This document shows positions 18,207 through 26,597 of a stretch of DNA of 64,000 bases, one piece after another (the first letter of the stretch is position 1; the number at the start of each line of letters is the position of its first letter). The DNA is from Formosa undariae. GTDB taxonomy: Bacteria; Bacteroidota; Bacteroidia; Flavobacteriales; Flavobacteriaceae. The DNA lies in the NCBI RefSeq assembly GCF_042427615.1, contig NZ_JBHMEZ010000012.1, forward strand, positions 186,001 through 250,000, written 5' to 3'. A model generated the notes under the pieces. That model did not search any database. It was not told the origin of the DNA and saw nothing but the letters and a program-made list of their open reading frames with translations. The translations under genes were made by a program, and so were the position numbers.

Positions 18207-18533
18207 ATGAATTGGATTTTACTAGTAATCGCTGGCCTATTCGAAGTCGGTTTTGCAACTTGTTTAGGAAAAGCAAAATATGCAGAAGGCAGTGTAGCGA
18301 CTTATTGGTATATTGGTTTTTTAATATGCTTAACCATAAGTATGACTCTTTTAGTTAAAGCAACCGAAACCTTACCAATCGGAACGGCTTATGCGGTTTG
18401 GACAGGAATTGGTGCTGTAGGAACAGTTTTAGTCGGTATTTTTATATTTAAAGAACCAGCAGATTTTTGGCGTGTATTCTTTATTTCAACTTTAATTCTT
18501 TCAATTTTAGGACTAAAATACGTGTCGCATTAA
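18207..18533 (+). CDS. gdx: SMR-family exporter, Gdx/SugE type (guanidinium exporter-like)
   Basis: A 108-residue, four-helix proton-coupled exporter acting as a dual-topology dimer. Glu13 in GLFEVGFA is the essential proton/substrate carboxylate, and AYAVWTGIGAVGTVLVG is the pattern of the SugE/Gdx branch rather than EmrE. That branch exports guanidinium. No guanidine riboswitch was recognised in the 44 bp upstream, so regulation would differ from the riboswitch-controlled examples. The stop overlaps the end of the convergent acyltransferase gene by 4 bp. Confidence 0.88.
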   Translation: MNWILLVIAGLFEVGFATCLGKAKYAEGSVATYWYIGFLICLTISMTLLVKATETLPIGTAYAVWTGIGAVGTVLVGIFIFKEPADFWRVFFISTLILSILGLKYVSH

Positions 18534-19084
18534 TCGACGTCGAAACTGTATTCTGGAACTTTACCTTTTACACCTCTAAAGAAGTTTTTCATATATATAA
18601 AATCGGCTTCCATATTGTCGGTTGGATAAAAGGGCTCTGAAATTTTATTTTGCTTTTTACCAAAATCAAATGTCACCATAACGATAGGCACATGTGCTTC
18701 TTTAGCAATATAATAAAATCCAGATTTCCATTCTGTTACTTTTTTTCGTGTGCCTTCAGGCGCTAAACTTAGTCGAAGCTCGTTATGTGTTTCAAACATT
18801 TTAGCGATAGATTGCACTTTATTTTGCCCAGGAGTTCTATCTAATGCTACACCTCCAACTTGTTTAAGGTACCACCCTAACACACCTTTAAAAAGCTCTT
18901 TTTTTCCTATAAAATTTATAGGTGTATCTTTTATTCTTCGAAGTAATAAACCAATATAAAAGTCGTGCCAACTGGTGTGCGGCACAGCAATTATCATATA
19001 CTTTTTTAAATCAGCAGGAAAATCTCCTACGACTTTCCATTTCATGATTTTATAATAAATAAATGTATAAAGCGATTTCATCAT
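18530..19084 (-). CDS. PlsC-like 1-acylglycerol-3-phosphate O-acyltransferase family protein
   Basis: A short, 184-residue acyltransferase with the catalytic HTSWHD (HX4D) motif near residue 36 and the acceptor-binding APEGTR motif near residue 109. Only one possible membrane segment is seen at the N-terminus. It is the last gene of a minus-strand run kdsB-HAD-kdnB-acyltransferase, 23 bp after kdnB, which raises the possibility that its acceptor is an envelope glycolipid rather than lysophosphatidate. The general acyltransferase call is firm; the acceptor is not. Confidence 0.82.
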   Translation of the reverse strand: MMKSLYTFIYYKIMKWKVVGDFPADLKKYMIIAVPHTSWHDFYIGLLLRRIKDTPINFIGKKELFKGVLGWYLKQVGGVALDRTPGQNKVQSIAKMFETHNELRLSLAPEGTRKKVTEWKSGFYYIAKEAHVPIVMVTFDFGKKQNKISEPFYPTDNMEADFIYMKNFFRGVKGKVPEYSFDVD

Positions 19085-19107
19085 ATCTTTTTACTTTAAA
19101 AGTATAG

Positions 19108-20190
19108 CTACATCTGCTCGTACATCGTGCGCAACTTCTCTCTAGTTATTGTTTTTTGCCAATTCGATCCAAGTGCATTTTCCCAAAGCGGTACTAATCC
19201 TAAAGCCACATCAATCATTATATTAAAATCAGAATCACTTAAATTCTTACAAATGTCTTGTGGTAATTCAATATTATGTTTGGATTTCATGGCTTTAAAA
19301 AGCGCCACGCCTTCAGGATAAAACTCTTCTAACTGATCGAAAACGATACAATTTCCAACACCGTGTTTTGTTCCTAATAAATAAGACAAACCATAGCTCA
19401 TAGCATGTGCAATACCCACTTGAGAATATGCAATGCTCATTCCTCCGTGCCAAGATGCCATCATTAATTTATCTTGAGCATCTTTTTTCGACAAATCGTC
19501 TCCCAAGAAAATCTCTTTACATAACTCTAATGCTTTCTCTCCATAACTCTGACTGAATGCATTAAGATAGGTACCTGTTAACGATTCAATACAATGAATA
19601 TAGCAATCCATACCTGTATAAAACCACTGCTGTTTAGGCACATCGCCAATTAGTTCTGGATCTAAAAGCACCTGATTAAAGGGCGTAAAATCTGAGTTAA
19701 TTCCTAATTTCTTTTCTGGACCTGTTAATACAGTTGTACGAGACACTTCTGCCCCGGTACCCGAAATTGTAGGAATCCCCACATGATAAATCGCTGGTCT
19801 TCTAACTAAATCCCAGCCCTGATATTCGTGCGTTTCACCTTCATTAGTTAACATAATAGCCACCGCTTTTGCTAAATCTAAAAGCGTACCACCTCCTATT
19901 CCTATAATTCCGGAAGGTCGATCTTTAAACTTTAATATAATATGTTCAACTAAGGCATCTACTTGCGATGTTTTAGGTTCTTCTTCGGCCGAAATAAAAA
20001 TAATTTCATCTTCGTAAGACAACGGTATTCTTGAGGTCAACTTATCGTTACCCTGAAATACGTCATCTACTAAAAAGATAAATGGTGCGTTTACATTTAA
20101 ACGTTTCAGAAGTAAAATTTCTTCTAATTGATTAAAACTACCTCGTCCAAAAACGACATTGGACACCATTGGAAAATTTTTAAAATTCAT
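19108..20190 (-). CDS. kdnB: 3-deoxy-alpha-D-manno-octulosonate 8-oxidase (KdnB-type iron-containing alcohol dehydrogenase)
   Basis: A 360-residue group III metal-dependent alcohol dehydrogenase. IGIGGGTLLDLAKAVA binds NAD(P); the metal ligands are seen in GMDCYIHCIES and in IAHAMSYGLSYLLGTKHGVGN. GINSDFTPFNQVLLDPEL and LVPLWENALGSNWQK match, as I recall them, the Shewanella KdnB enzyme, which oxidises C8 of Kdo before transamination to 8-amino-Kdo. kdsB lies two genes upstream in the same transcript, which strongly supports this. The KdnA aminotransferase is not in the window. Confidence 0.85.
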   Translation of the reverse strand: MNFKNFPMVSNVVFGRGSFNQLEEILLLKRLNVNAPFIFLVDDVFQGNDKLTSRIPLSYEDEIIFISAEEEPKTSQVDALVEHIILKFKDRPSGIIGIGGGTLLDLAKAVAIMLTNEGETHEYQGWDLVRRPAIYHVGIPTISGTGAEVSRTTVLTGPEKKLGINSDFTPFNQVLLDPELIGDVPKQQWFYTGMDCYIHCIESLTGTYLNAFSQSYGEKALELCKEIFLGDDLSKKDAQDKLMMASWHGGMSIAYSQVGIAHAMSYGLSYLLGTKHGVGNCIVFDQLEEFYPEGVALFKAMKSKHNIELPQDICKNLSDSDFNIMIDVALGLVPLWENALGSNWQKTITREKLRTMYEQM

Positions 20191-20219
20191 TATATATTGC
20201 GTAATAATGTATGTTTATC

Positions 20220-20924
20220 TTATTTTAAAAACGGTAACAAATCCGATAATTGCTGCACCGTTTTATAGGCCTTACCGTTTGTTTCTTGTTCTGTTACCTG
20301 CTCATGAATCCATGTCGTATGAAATGGTACATGAACGGCCTGTGCTCTGATATTTATTAATGGTAGGATATCCGATTTTAAGGAATTCCCTACCATTAGA
20401 AACGTCGCTGGATCGATATTTAAATGATTCAATAAATTTGAATAATTTTCCTCCTTTTTATCACTTACGACTTCTATATGATGAAAATAATCTAGTAATC
20501 CAGATTGCTTTAACTTACGTTCTTGATCTAATAAATCGCCTTTTGTAATCACTATTAAACGATACGATACTGATAGTGTTTTTAGAACAGATTCTACGCC
20601 ATCTAACAATTCGACAGGCTTATTAATCATGTCTTTTCCAATATCCAAAATTGCTTTTATCGTGGTATTAGAAACAGTATTATTAGATAATTCTAGAGCT
20701 AATTCGACCATAGATAGCACAAAACCTTTTATACCATATCCATAAATTGGTAGGTTTTTAAGTTCCATTTTGAATAACTCTTGATCGATTTGATTTTTGG
20801 TTTCAAACTTCGATAACAACTTACCAAATGCTTCCTCGGCATCTCTAAAATAAGTTTCGTTAACCCAAAGTGTATCATCGGCGTCAAAACCAATAACTTT
20901 AATGTTACTGTAATCTATTTCCAT
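20220..20924 (-). CDS. HAD-superfamily phosphatase-like protein
   Basis: A 234-residue HAD hydrolase with the nucleophile/acid pair Asp14 and Asp16 in GFDADDTLW, motif II VITKGD, and motif IV FLMVGNSLKSDILP. The large helical cap after motif I places it with YjjG-like (type I cap) enzymes, unlike the capless tetrameric KdsC phosphatase. It overlaps the end of kdsB by 10 bp and is 29 bp ahead of kdnB, so it is translated with them. It could be a Kdo-pathway phosphatase or a housekeeping nucleotidase; the sequence does not decide. Confidence 0.85.
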   Translation of the reverse strand: MEIDYSNIKVIGFDADDTLWVNETYFRDAEEAFGKLLSKFETKNQIDQELFKMELKNLPIYGYGIKGFVLSMVELALELSNNTVSNTTIKAILDIGKDMINKPVELLDGVESVLKTLSVSYRLIVITKGDLLDQERKLKQSGLLDYFHHIEVVSDKKEENYSNLLNHLNIDPATFLMVGNSLKSDILPLINIRAQAVHVPFHTTWIHEQVTEQETNGKAYKTVQQLSDLLPFLK

Positions 20925-21643
20925 AATTTTTTAGCACGTTCTAAATCTTCAGGCGTATCAATTTCTACACCTTGAACATCTGTTTCCACCATTTTAATGC
21001 GCTTTCCATATTCTAAATAACGAATACATTCAATTTTCTCTGAAGCTTCTAAAGGCATCATTGGTAATTTATAAAAATCTAAAATCGCATCTTTTCTAAA
21101 GGCATAAACTCCTTTATGCTTAAAATATTTTACACCAACTTCTTTATCACGTGGATAAGGAATTGGACTTCTAGAAAAATACAAAGCGAAATTGAAATTA
21201 TCGACAATTACCTTTACGGTATTCGGATTATTAATTTCGTCCTGCTCTGTAATATGAACCATTAAAGAAGCTAAATCAATTTGCTTTTCTGCATCATCTT
21301 TAAAGACTTCTATTAATTTACGTAACGATTCCACATCTGTAAAAGGCTCGTCGCCTTGAACATTAACAACAATATCTATATCTAAATCTGCTACAGCTTC
21401 AGCAATACGATCACTACCACATTCGTGTTCTTTAATACTCATTATAGCTTTACCTCCATTATCTATAATTTCTTTATAAATAATAGCGCTGTCTGTAACT
21501 ACAATAACATCATCGAATAAATTAGTAGCAACAGTCGCTTCGTAAGTCCGCAGAATAACTGTTTTTCCACCTAAATCTTGCATTAACTTCCCAGGAAATC
21601 GAGACGCGCTATATCGCGCAGGAATCATTGAAATTATCTTCAT
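20915..21643 (-). CDS. kdsB: CMP-Kdo synthetase (3-deoxy-manno-octulosonate cytidylyltransferase)
   Basis: A 242-residue nucleotidyltransferase that activates Kdo (or 8-amino-Kdo) as the CMP-sugar for lipid A core assembly. IPARYSASRFPGKLM near residue 7 and VNVQGDEPF near residue 92 are the CTP-binding signatures of KdsB. It is the first gene of the kdsB-HAD-kdnB-acyltransferase run. A TAnnTTTG element is present on the minus strand at 21665-21672. Confidence 0.95.
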   Translation of the reverse strand: MKIISMIPARYSASRFPGKLMQDLGGKTVILRTYEATVATNLFDDVIVVTDSAIIYKEIIDNGGKAIMSIKEHECGSDRIAEAVADLDIDIVVNVQGDEPFTDVESLRKLIEVFKDDAEKQIDLASLMVHITEQDEINNPNTVKVIVDNFNFALYFSRSPIPYPRDKEVGVKYFKHKGVYAFRKDAILDFYKLPMMPLEASEKIECIRYLEYGKRIKMVETDVQGVEIDTPEDLERAKKLWK

Positions 21644-21664
21644 ATAATAAAACTAAATCAGTTT

Positions 21665-21672
21665 CAAAAATA
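21665..21672 (-). promoter_or_regulatory. TAnnTTTG -7 promoter element of the kdsB operon
   Basis: On the minus strand the bases read TATTTTTG, 22 bp before the kdsB start codon. Confidence 0.45.
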
Positions 21673-21825
21673 GGACATTTATAGAACAAAATTGGTGTGC
21701 TTCCTCCTAAACTTTTTATAAGACTGCATTCTAAACTACGTTCTTTTAAATAATATATAATGGCACACATTAATTATGCCCATTTTTTGTATCTTCCTTA
21801 AAATTTTAATTAAAAAAACAAATTC

Positions 21826-22470
21826 ATGTCTGGGATATTAGATTTATTAAATAGTGACTTAGGAAAAGGTCTTGTTAGCAACCTTGCTGGTCAAACAGGT
21901 CAGGACACCAACAAAACAGGAGATTTACTTACTATGGCACTACCTGTGCTTATGCAAGCAATGAATAGAAACGCGACAGCCTCTCCAGAAGGAGCTGACA
22001 GTATCTTAAATGCTTTAAATGATAAACACGATGGCAGCATTCTAGATAACTTAGAGGGTTATTTTAATGGTGGTGTAGACGAAAGTGAAATTGCCGAAGG
22101 AAGCAATGTATTACACAGTGTATTAGGCGCAAAACAGTCTAATGTAGAAAATGCTTTAAGTCTGAAATCTGGAATAGATTCCGGGACTGTATCTCAAATT
22201 CTAAAAATGGCAACGCCACTTATTATGGGATATTTAGCTCAACAAAAAAATAAAAATAACGTCACTAATTCAAGCGATCTAGGAAGCATGCTAGGTGGAT
22301 TGGTTCAAGGAAATTCTCCGCAACAAGAACAAGGTTTCTTAGAGTCTATTTTAGATGCCGATGGTGACGGTAGTGTTATAGACGATGTTGCTGGTATGTT
22401 CTTAGACGGAAAAACAAATACGGATAAAAATAGTGGTATCGGTGGCATGTTAGGTAATCTACTTAAATAA
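21826..22470 (+). CDS. DUF937 domain protein
   Basis: A 214-residue, Gly/Asn-rich protein with the YidB-like DUF937 start MSGILDLLNSDLGKGL and repeated helical segments (LLTMALPVLMQAM; ILKMATPLIMGYLA), ending in a second ILDADGDGSVIDDVAGM repeat. The Asp-rich DADGDGS looks like a calcium-binding loop of the dockerin/EF-hand kind. No signal peptide. Function of the family is unknown. It is followed directly by a strong terminator. Confidence 0.8.
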   Translation: MSGILDLLNSDLGKGLVSNLAGQTGQDTNKTGDLLTMALPVLMQAMNRNATASPEGADSILNALNDKHDGSILDNLEGYFNGGVDESEIAEGSNVLHSVLGAKQSNVENALSLKSGIDSGTVSQILKMATPLIMGYLAQQKNKNNVTNSSDLGSMLGGLVQGNSPQQEQGFLESILDADGDGSVIDDVAGMFLDGKTNTDKNSGIGGMLGNLLK

Positions 22471-22490
22471 AAAAATCAATTTATATATAT

Positions 22491-22520
22491 AAAGCCAAGC
22501 ACACATTGCTTGGCTTTTTT
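22491..22520 (+). terminator. terminator after the DUF937 gene
   Basis: AAAGCCAAGC and GCTTGGCTTT pair perfectly around a 7-nt loop, followed by T residues. Confidence 0.93.
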
Positions 22521-22587
22521 ATGTCTTAACATAACGTTTATAAAAGTGTGAACTAAAAATTGTATTTTTAATAAAATGCATGTAAAT

Positions 22588-23028
22588 ATGAAAACTCTAT
22601 TGTTCGTTATTGTAATTAGTCTATGTTGTATTGCTTGTAATGCGACTAAACCAAATAGGACTATTTCTCAAATTAATTCGGAAGTAAATAGTTCAGAAAA
22701 TGATACCATAAGAATTGAAAACGACAGCCTAGAATACGAAGTTCTTATTATAGAACCCGGATTTAATAGTTGGTTATTAAGTACCGCTAAACCTGAAGGT
22801 TATTATTCGCAGCAGTATTTAGAAACTAAAAATTACATTTATGTTGTAGAATGGAACAACAGAGTTCGAATGCCTTCCCGTTTCGATCCAAATTTATACG
22901 AATTAACCATCGATTACAGACCAGATATAGATTACGGCTACGAAGTGAATTACAAAATGTATAATTATTTCATTTATTTTCAGATAAAATACAATCAGAA
23001 ATTGTCTGGCGCTTTTCCTAGAATTTAA
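22588..23028 (+). CDS. Small lipoprotein (DUF6146-like)
   Basis: The ATG at 22588 gives 146 residues with a good lipoprotein signal (MKTLLFVIVISLCCIAC); an in-frame ATG four codons earlier is possible. The mature part has a conserved-looking motif EPGFNSWLLSTAKPEGYYS and many aromatic residues, as in Bacteroidota proteins listed as DUF6146. Probably anchored to the outer membrane. Function unknown. The next membrane protein gene starts 25 bp downstream. Confidence 0.7.
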   Translation: MKTLLFVIVISLCCIACNATKPNRTISQINSEVNSSENDTIRIENDSLEYEVLIIEPGFNSWLLSTAKPEGYYSQQYLETKNYIYVVEWNNRVRMPSRFDPNLYELTIDYRPDIDYGYEVNYKMYNYFIYFQIKYNQKLSGAFPRI

Positions 23029-23053
23029 TATATATTTGCAGCTGAAATTATTT

Positions 23054-23548
23054 ATGGAAAAATTCAAACAACATTGGGAAATCAAAAACAATTGGCAATT
23101 CATCTTTCCAATTACTGGATTCCTGATTCTTATATACAGTGCCTTTAAAATTTCCCGTTTAATTTTTGGGAACGATAATAATATTCTACTTGCTATATGC
23201 ACAGCAGTATTAACGTTTGTGTTTTTAAAATTCTTTTTATTTCTTTTTAAAAAATTAGAAAACAAATGGGTTTTAGATTATAAATGGGAAATGATTCGTG
23301 TGTTCATGGTTTTTGCAGTTACCGGATCTTCGTCCCTATTTATCGGACGTCCAATTATTAAGTGGATTGGTATTACTAAAGATAATTTGAGTCCGTTTTT
23401 ATACTGGACATTATACATTCTTGTAGGTATCATTTTTTACCAAATACTATTAGTCTTCTACGGATGGCTTTTCGGTCAGTTTGAATTTTTCTGGAAGTTT
23501 GAAAAGAAAATGCTACGACGTTTCGGGTTAAAACGTTTTGTAGATTAA
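23054..23548 (+). CDS. Polytopic membrane protein (DUF6787-like), unknown function
   Basis: The ATG at 23054 gives 164 residues; a longer frame would require a TTG. Four hydrophobic helices are visible, and conserved-looking blocks are KFKQHWEIKNNWQ at the start, GSSSLFIGRPIIKW in the middle and a C-terminal basic helix EKKMLRRFGLKR. It resembles flavobacterial inner-membrane proteins sometimes labelled DUF6787. It is translationally close to the lipoprotein before it and the His-rich protein after it (1-bp gap). Confidence 0.65.
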   Translation: MEKFKQHWEIKNNWQFIFPITGFLILIYSAFKISRLIFGNDNNILLAICTAVLTFVFLKFFLFLFKKLENKWVLDYKWEMIRVFMVFAVTGSSSLFIGRPIIKWIGITKDNLSPFLYWTLYILVGIIFYQILLVFYGWLFGQFEFFWKFEKKMLRRFGLKRFVD

Positions 23549-23549
23549 T

Positions 23550-23882
23550 ATGCATGAATTAAAAAAACATATCGTTTTTAAAATTTTCACAGTTGTTTTA
23601 GTTATCGCTTTGTTAACTCCAGCTTTTGTAAAGTTTTCGCATGTATTCGAACATCATAAACGCGAAGTGTGCCATGGCGAAAACCAAACACATTTACATA
23701 CTGCAGATATCGATTGTGAATTCTATAAATTTCAATTAAATCATCATTTTACAATTCCTGTTTTCATTGCAGATATTCCTTTTGTTGAAGAAAACCATGA
23801 ATTAATATCATCTCAATATAACTTCCTAAGTACGTTTCAATTGCGTCACTTTTCCTTAAGAGGACCTCCCCTTTACATTTAA
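23550..23882 (+). CDS. Small His/Cys-containing secreted protein beside a metal receptor
   Basis: 110 residues with an N-terminal signal/anchor helix (IVFKIFTVVLVIALLTPAFV), then a histidine-rich stretch (FEHHKREVCHGENQTHLHT, FQLNHHF) and a C-terminal LRGPPLYI. A Pro-Pro ending of this kind recurs in small proteins encoded just before copper/zinc TonB receptors in Bacteroidota. It sits 58 bp ahead of such a receptor. A periplasmic metal-binding role is inferred from composition and position only. Confidence 0.6.
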   Translation: MHELKKHIVFKIFTVVLVIALLTPAFVKFSHVFEHHKREVCHGENQTHLHTADIDCEFYKFQLNHHFTIPVFIADIPFVEENHELISSQYNFLSTFQLRHFSLRGPPLYI

Positions 23883-23896
23883 AACTAGACTAATAA

Positions 23897-23912
23897 GCTG
23901 ATTATTATCAGC
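23897..23912. promoter_or_regulatory. 16-bp inverted repeat upstream of the metal TonB receptor
   Basis: GCTGAT and ATCAGC flank a 4-bp centre (TATT), 29 bp before the receptor start codon. It could be an operator for a metal regulator or an RNA hairpin in the leader; it is not matched to a known box. Confidence 0.35.
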
Positions 23913-23940
23913 ATTTTAACTTATTTTAAATATAACAACA

Positions 23941-26190
23941 ATGAGATTATTCTTAATTATGTTATTATGTTTTATAGCATCGCCTGTCGTTGCACAAAAC
24001 ATAATACAAGGTCGAGTTACTGAAGACGCGACAACAACTCCTATACCATATATAGACGTTTATTTTCCACAACTTGAAAAAGGTGGTGTAACAGACGAAA
24101 ATGGAAACTTCAAAATAAAGAACCTCCCGTCGGGAACCTATAAATTGGTATGTTCGTCTATGGGATACGAAACTTATTCTAAAAACATTACAATACCCTA
24201 TACTGGAGATTTATTAATTACATTAAAAACTTCGGTCACAGAAATGGAAGAAGTTATAGTTTCTACACCATTTCATAAATTACAGCGCGACAACGTGATG
24301 AAAGTAGAGCAGGCTAAAATTTCCGATTTAAAAGCTAGTGGTGCGGTAACCCTTGCTGAAGGGATTACAAATATTCCTGGAGTAGAAAGTATTACCACAG
24401 GGATGAGTATTGGAAAACCTGTAATTAGAGGACTTAGCTCTAACCGTGTTTTGGTTTACACCCAAGGTGTACGTTTAGAAAATCAGCAATTTGGAGACGA
24501 ACATGGTCTAGGTTTAAACGATGCCGGAATTGAAAGTGTCGAAGTTATTAAAGGCCCTGCGTCCCTACTCTATGGTAGTGATGCTTTAGGTGGTGTATTG
24601 TATTTAAATCCTGAGCGTTTTGCTGCACAAGATGAAACCCACGGTGATTTTGGAGTCACGTATTATGGCAATACGCAAGGACTGAGTTCTAACTTAGGGT
24701 ATAAAACGTCTGGTAACGGATTTAAATTTTTAATTCGTGGTAGTATGGCAGAACATGCCGATTACGACACTAAAGATTACCGTGTAACCAATACGCGATT
24801 TAAAGAAAAGGATTTAAAAGCAGGTTTCGGATATCAAGATACACACTTTAAAACCGAAGTGAGATACAATTTAAACGATTCTAAAATAGGAATTCCAGAA
24901 GGTGTCGGTGCGCAATCGACAAACAAAACACCGCTGTTACCTTACCAAAAAATTACGAATCATATCTTTAGTTCTAAGTCTAATATCTTTTTTAAAGATT
25001 CTAGTTTAGATGTCACTTTAGGTTATTTATATAACGATAGAAAAGAATTTGAAGAAGAACATGATCACGACGATCATGAAGGTGAAGACGATCATGATGA
25101 CCATGATCACGATACAGATGATGCTATTGATGATCATGATGAATTAGATCCTGCACTTCATATGAAGTTAAAAACGTTTAACTACGATGTAAAATATCAT
25201 ATGCCAGTATTAGGAAAGTTTGAAACCATCGTTGGCGCTCAAGGCATGCACCAAACGAACACCAACTACGGAGAAGAAACTTTAATTCCTAATGCAACCA
25301 CTAACGATTTTGGTGTTTTAGCCATGTCTCACATTCATTTCGATAACATGGATATACAATTAGGGGCTCGTTTTGACAACAGAACAATTGCTACTGAAGA
25401 CAATTTAGATAAAACGTTTAATAGTTTTAATGGTGCTGCAGGTCTAAAAACCGATATCGCAAAAAACACCGCTTTACGTTTAAATGTAGCTACTGGTTTT
25501 AGAGCTCCAAACCTTGCGGAATTAACCTCTTACGGTGCTCATGAAGGGACAAATCGTTTCGAAATCGGTGATTCCAATTTGGAAACCGAACAGAATATTC
25601 AAACAGATTTAGCTTTAGAATATAAAAACAGACATATTGAAGTGTATGTAAACGGATTTTACAACAAAGTAAATAATTACATCTATCTATCTCCTAATGG
25701 AGAATTGATAAATGACGATCCAGTATATTTATACCTTCAAGATGATGCCGCTTTATATGGAGGTGAAGTTGGAATTCATTACCACCCGCACCCAATACAT
25801 TGGTTACATTTGCAAAGTAGTTTTGAAACGGTTACAGGGAAACAAGATGCGGGAGACTATTTACCTTTAATTCCAGCTAATAATTTTAAAAACACAATTC
25901 GTGTAGAGTTTGAAAACAATTGGATTCAAAAAGGGTTTGCTTTTGTAAAATTAAGTTCCACTTTATCACAAAAGCATGTGAGTGCCTTTGAAACCAATAC
26001 CAATGGATATAATCTTTTAAGTACAGGTATTGGAGGAGATTTTCAAGTATTTAAAAACACTTTAAATGTAAGTATTACAGGAAGTAATTTAACCGATAAA
26101 CAATATATTAACCATTTATCTAGATTAAAGTCTGACGGTATTTATAATATAGGAAGAAACTTTAGTGTAGGCTTAACGTATAAAATATAA
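23941..26190 (+). CDS. TonB-dependent receptor with His/Asp-rich loop, probable zinc/metal uptake
   Basis: 749 residues. A signal peptide (ending VVAQN) is followed by a carboxypeptidase-regulatory-like domain (about 20-105), a plug domain (VIRGLSSNRVLVYTQGVRL; GPASLLYGSDALGGV) and a beta-barrel ending in an aromatic residue pattern (FSVGLTYKI). Residues about 371-402 form an extracellular-loop run of His, Asp and Glu, the hallmark of ZnuD-type zinc receptors. No SusD partner is present, arguing against glycan uptake. The preceding His-rich protein supports a metal role; zinc versus copper or nickel is not settled. Confidence 0.88.
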   Translation: MRLFLIMLLCFIASPVVAQNIIQGRVTEDATTTPIPYIDVYFPQLEKGGVTDENGNFKIKNLPSGTYKLVCSSMGYETYSKNITIPYTGDLLITLKTSVTEMEEVIVSTPFHKLQRDNVMKVEQAKISDLKASGAVTLAEGITNIPGVESITTGMSIGKPVIRGLSSNRVLVYTQGVRLENQQFGDEHGLGLNDAGIESVEVIKGPASLLYGSDALGGVLYLNPERFAAQDETHGDFGVTYYGNTQGLSSNLGYKTSGNGFKFLIRGSMAEHADYDTKDYRVTNTRFKEKDLKAGFGYQDTHFKTEVRYNLNDSKIGIPEGVGAQSTNKTPLLPYQKITNHIFSSKSNIFFKDSSLDVTLGYLYNDRKEFEEEHDHDDHEGEDDHDDHDHDTDDAIDDHDELDPALHMKLKTFNYDVKYHMPVLGKFETIVGAQGMHQTNTNYGEETLIPNATTNDFGVLAMSHIHFDNMDIQLGARFDNRTIATEDNLDKTFNSFNGAAGLKTDIAKNTALRLNVATGFRAPNLAELTSYGAHEGTNRFEIGDSNLETEQNIQTDLALEYKNRHIEVYVNGFYNKVNNYIYLSPNGELINDDPVYLYLQDDAALYGGEVGIHYHPHPIHWLHLQSSFETVTGKQDAGDYLPLIPANNFKNTIRVEFENNWIQKGFAFVKLSSTLSQKHVSAFETNTNGYNLLSTGIGGDFQVFKNTLNVSITGSNLTDKQYINHLSRLKSDGIYNIGRNFSVGLTYKI
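25051..25146 (+). repeat. His/Asp/Glu codon-rich segment within the TonB receptor
   Basis: Simple-sequence-like run of CAT/CAC, GAT/GAC and GAA codons encoding the acidic histidine-rich loop of the receptor; likely length-variable between strains. Confidence 0.7.
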
Positions 26191-26216
26191 AGTAGGAATC
26201 TCAATTCATTTAATCA

Positions 26217-26250
26217 TCAAAAAAGTCCCTTAAACTAGGGACTTTTTTGA
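26217..26250. terminator. bidirectional terminator between the TonB receptor and the 103-residue membrane gene
   Basis: TCAAAAAAGTCCCT and AGGGACTTTTTTGA form a perfect 14-bp stem with a 6-nt loop. It overlaps the stop codon of the convergent minus-strand gene. Confidence 0.92.
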
Positions 26251-26541
26251 TCTTAATACTTTGGTCTTGTCTGTACTGGAGCTAAACACATAAGTGTAAA
26301 ACCACATTAATGTAAATGTTGGTATAATGTCTAATCCGGGCATGGCTTCTTCTAAAAACGAGATCCCGGCAGCTATTTTTCCTGATTGTCCTTTATATAA
26401 TTTGGTCATAATATAAGCTGAAATGGGCGCCCAAATAATATCAGAAAACTCCCCTATTCCAGGAATAATAAAACTTAAAAATCCCACTGAATCTAGAAGT
26501 AGAGACAAGGCTAATTTTTTATAATTTTTAGTATTAGGCAT
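26230..26541 (-). CDS. Small membrane protein, unknown function
   Basis: 103 residues with two or three hydrophobic segments (LALSLLLDSVGFLSFIIPG, IIPTFTLMWFYTYVF). The segment IPGIGEFSDIIWAPISAYIM resembles a family of flavobacterial membrane proteins of unknown function. It lies 56 bp downstream of folE on the same strand and shares the terminator with the receptor gene; a role in pterin metabolism is not implied. Confidence 0.6.
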   Translation of the reverse strand: MPNTKNYKKLALSLLLDSVGFLSFIIPGIGEFSDIIWAPISAYIMTKLYKGQSGKIAAGISFLEEAMPGLDIIPTFTLMWFYTYVFSSSTDKTKVLRSKKSLV

Positions 26542-26597
26542 ATTTATAGTTTAGTGTTATATAACACTCTAATTGCAAGAAATATACCAAATAATTT

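Noticed and set aside
25051..25146. Low-complexity His/Asp codon run as a possible tandem repeat or CRISPR-like array.
   Set aside because: It is in frame inside the TonB receptor and codes for its acidic His-rich loop; there are no regular spacers.
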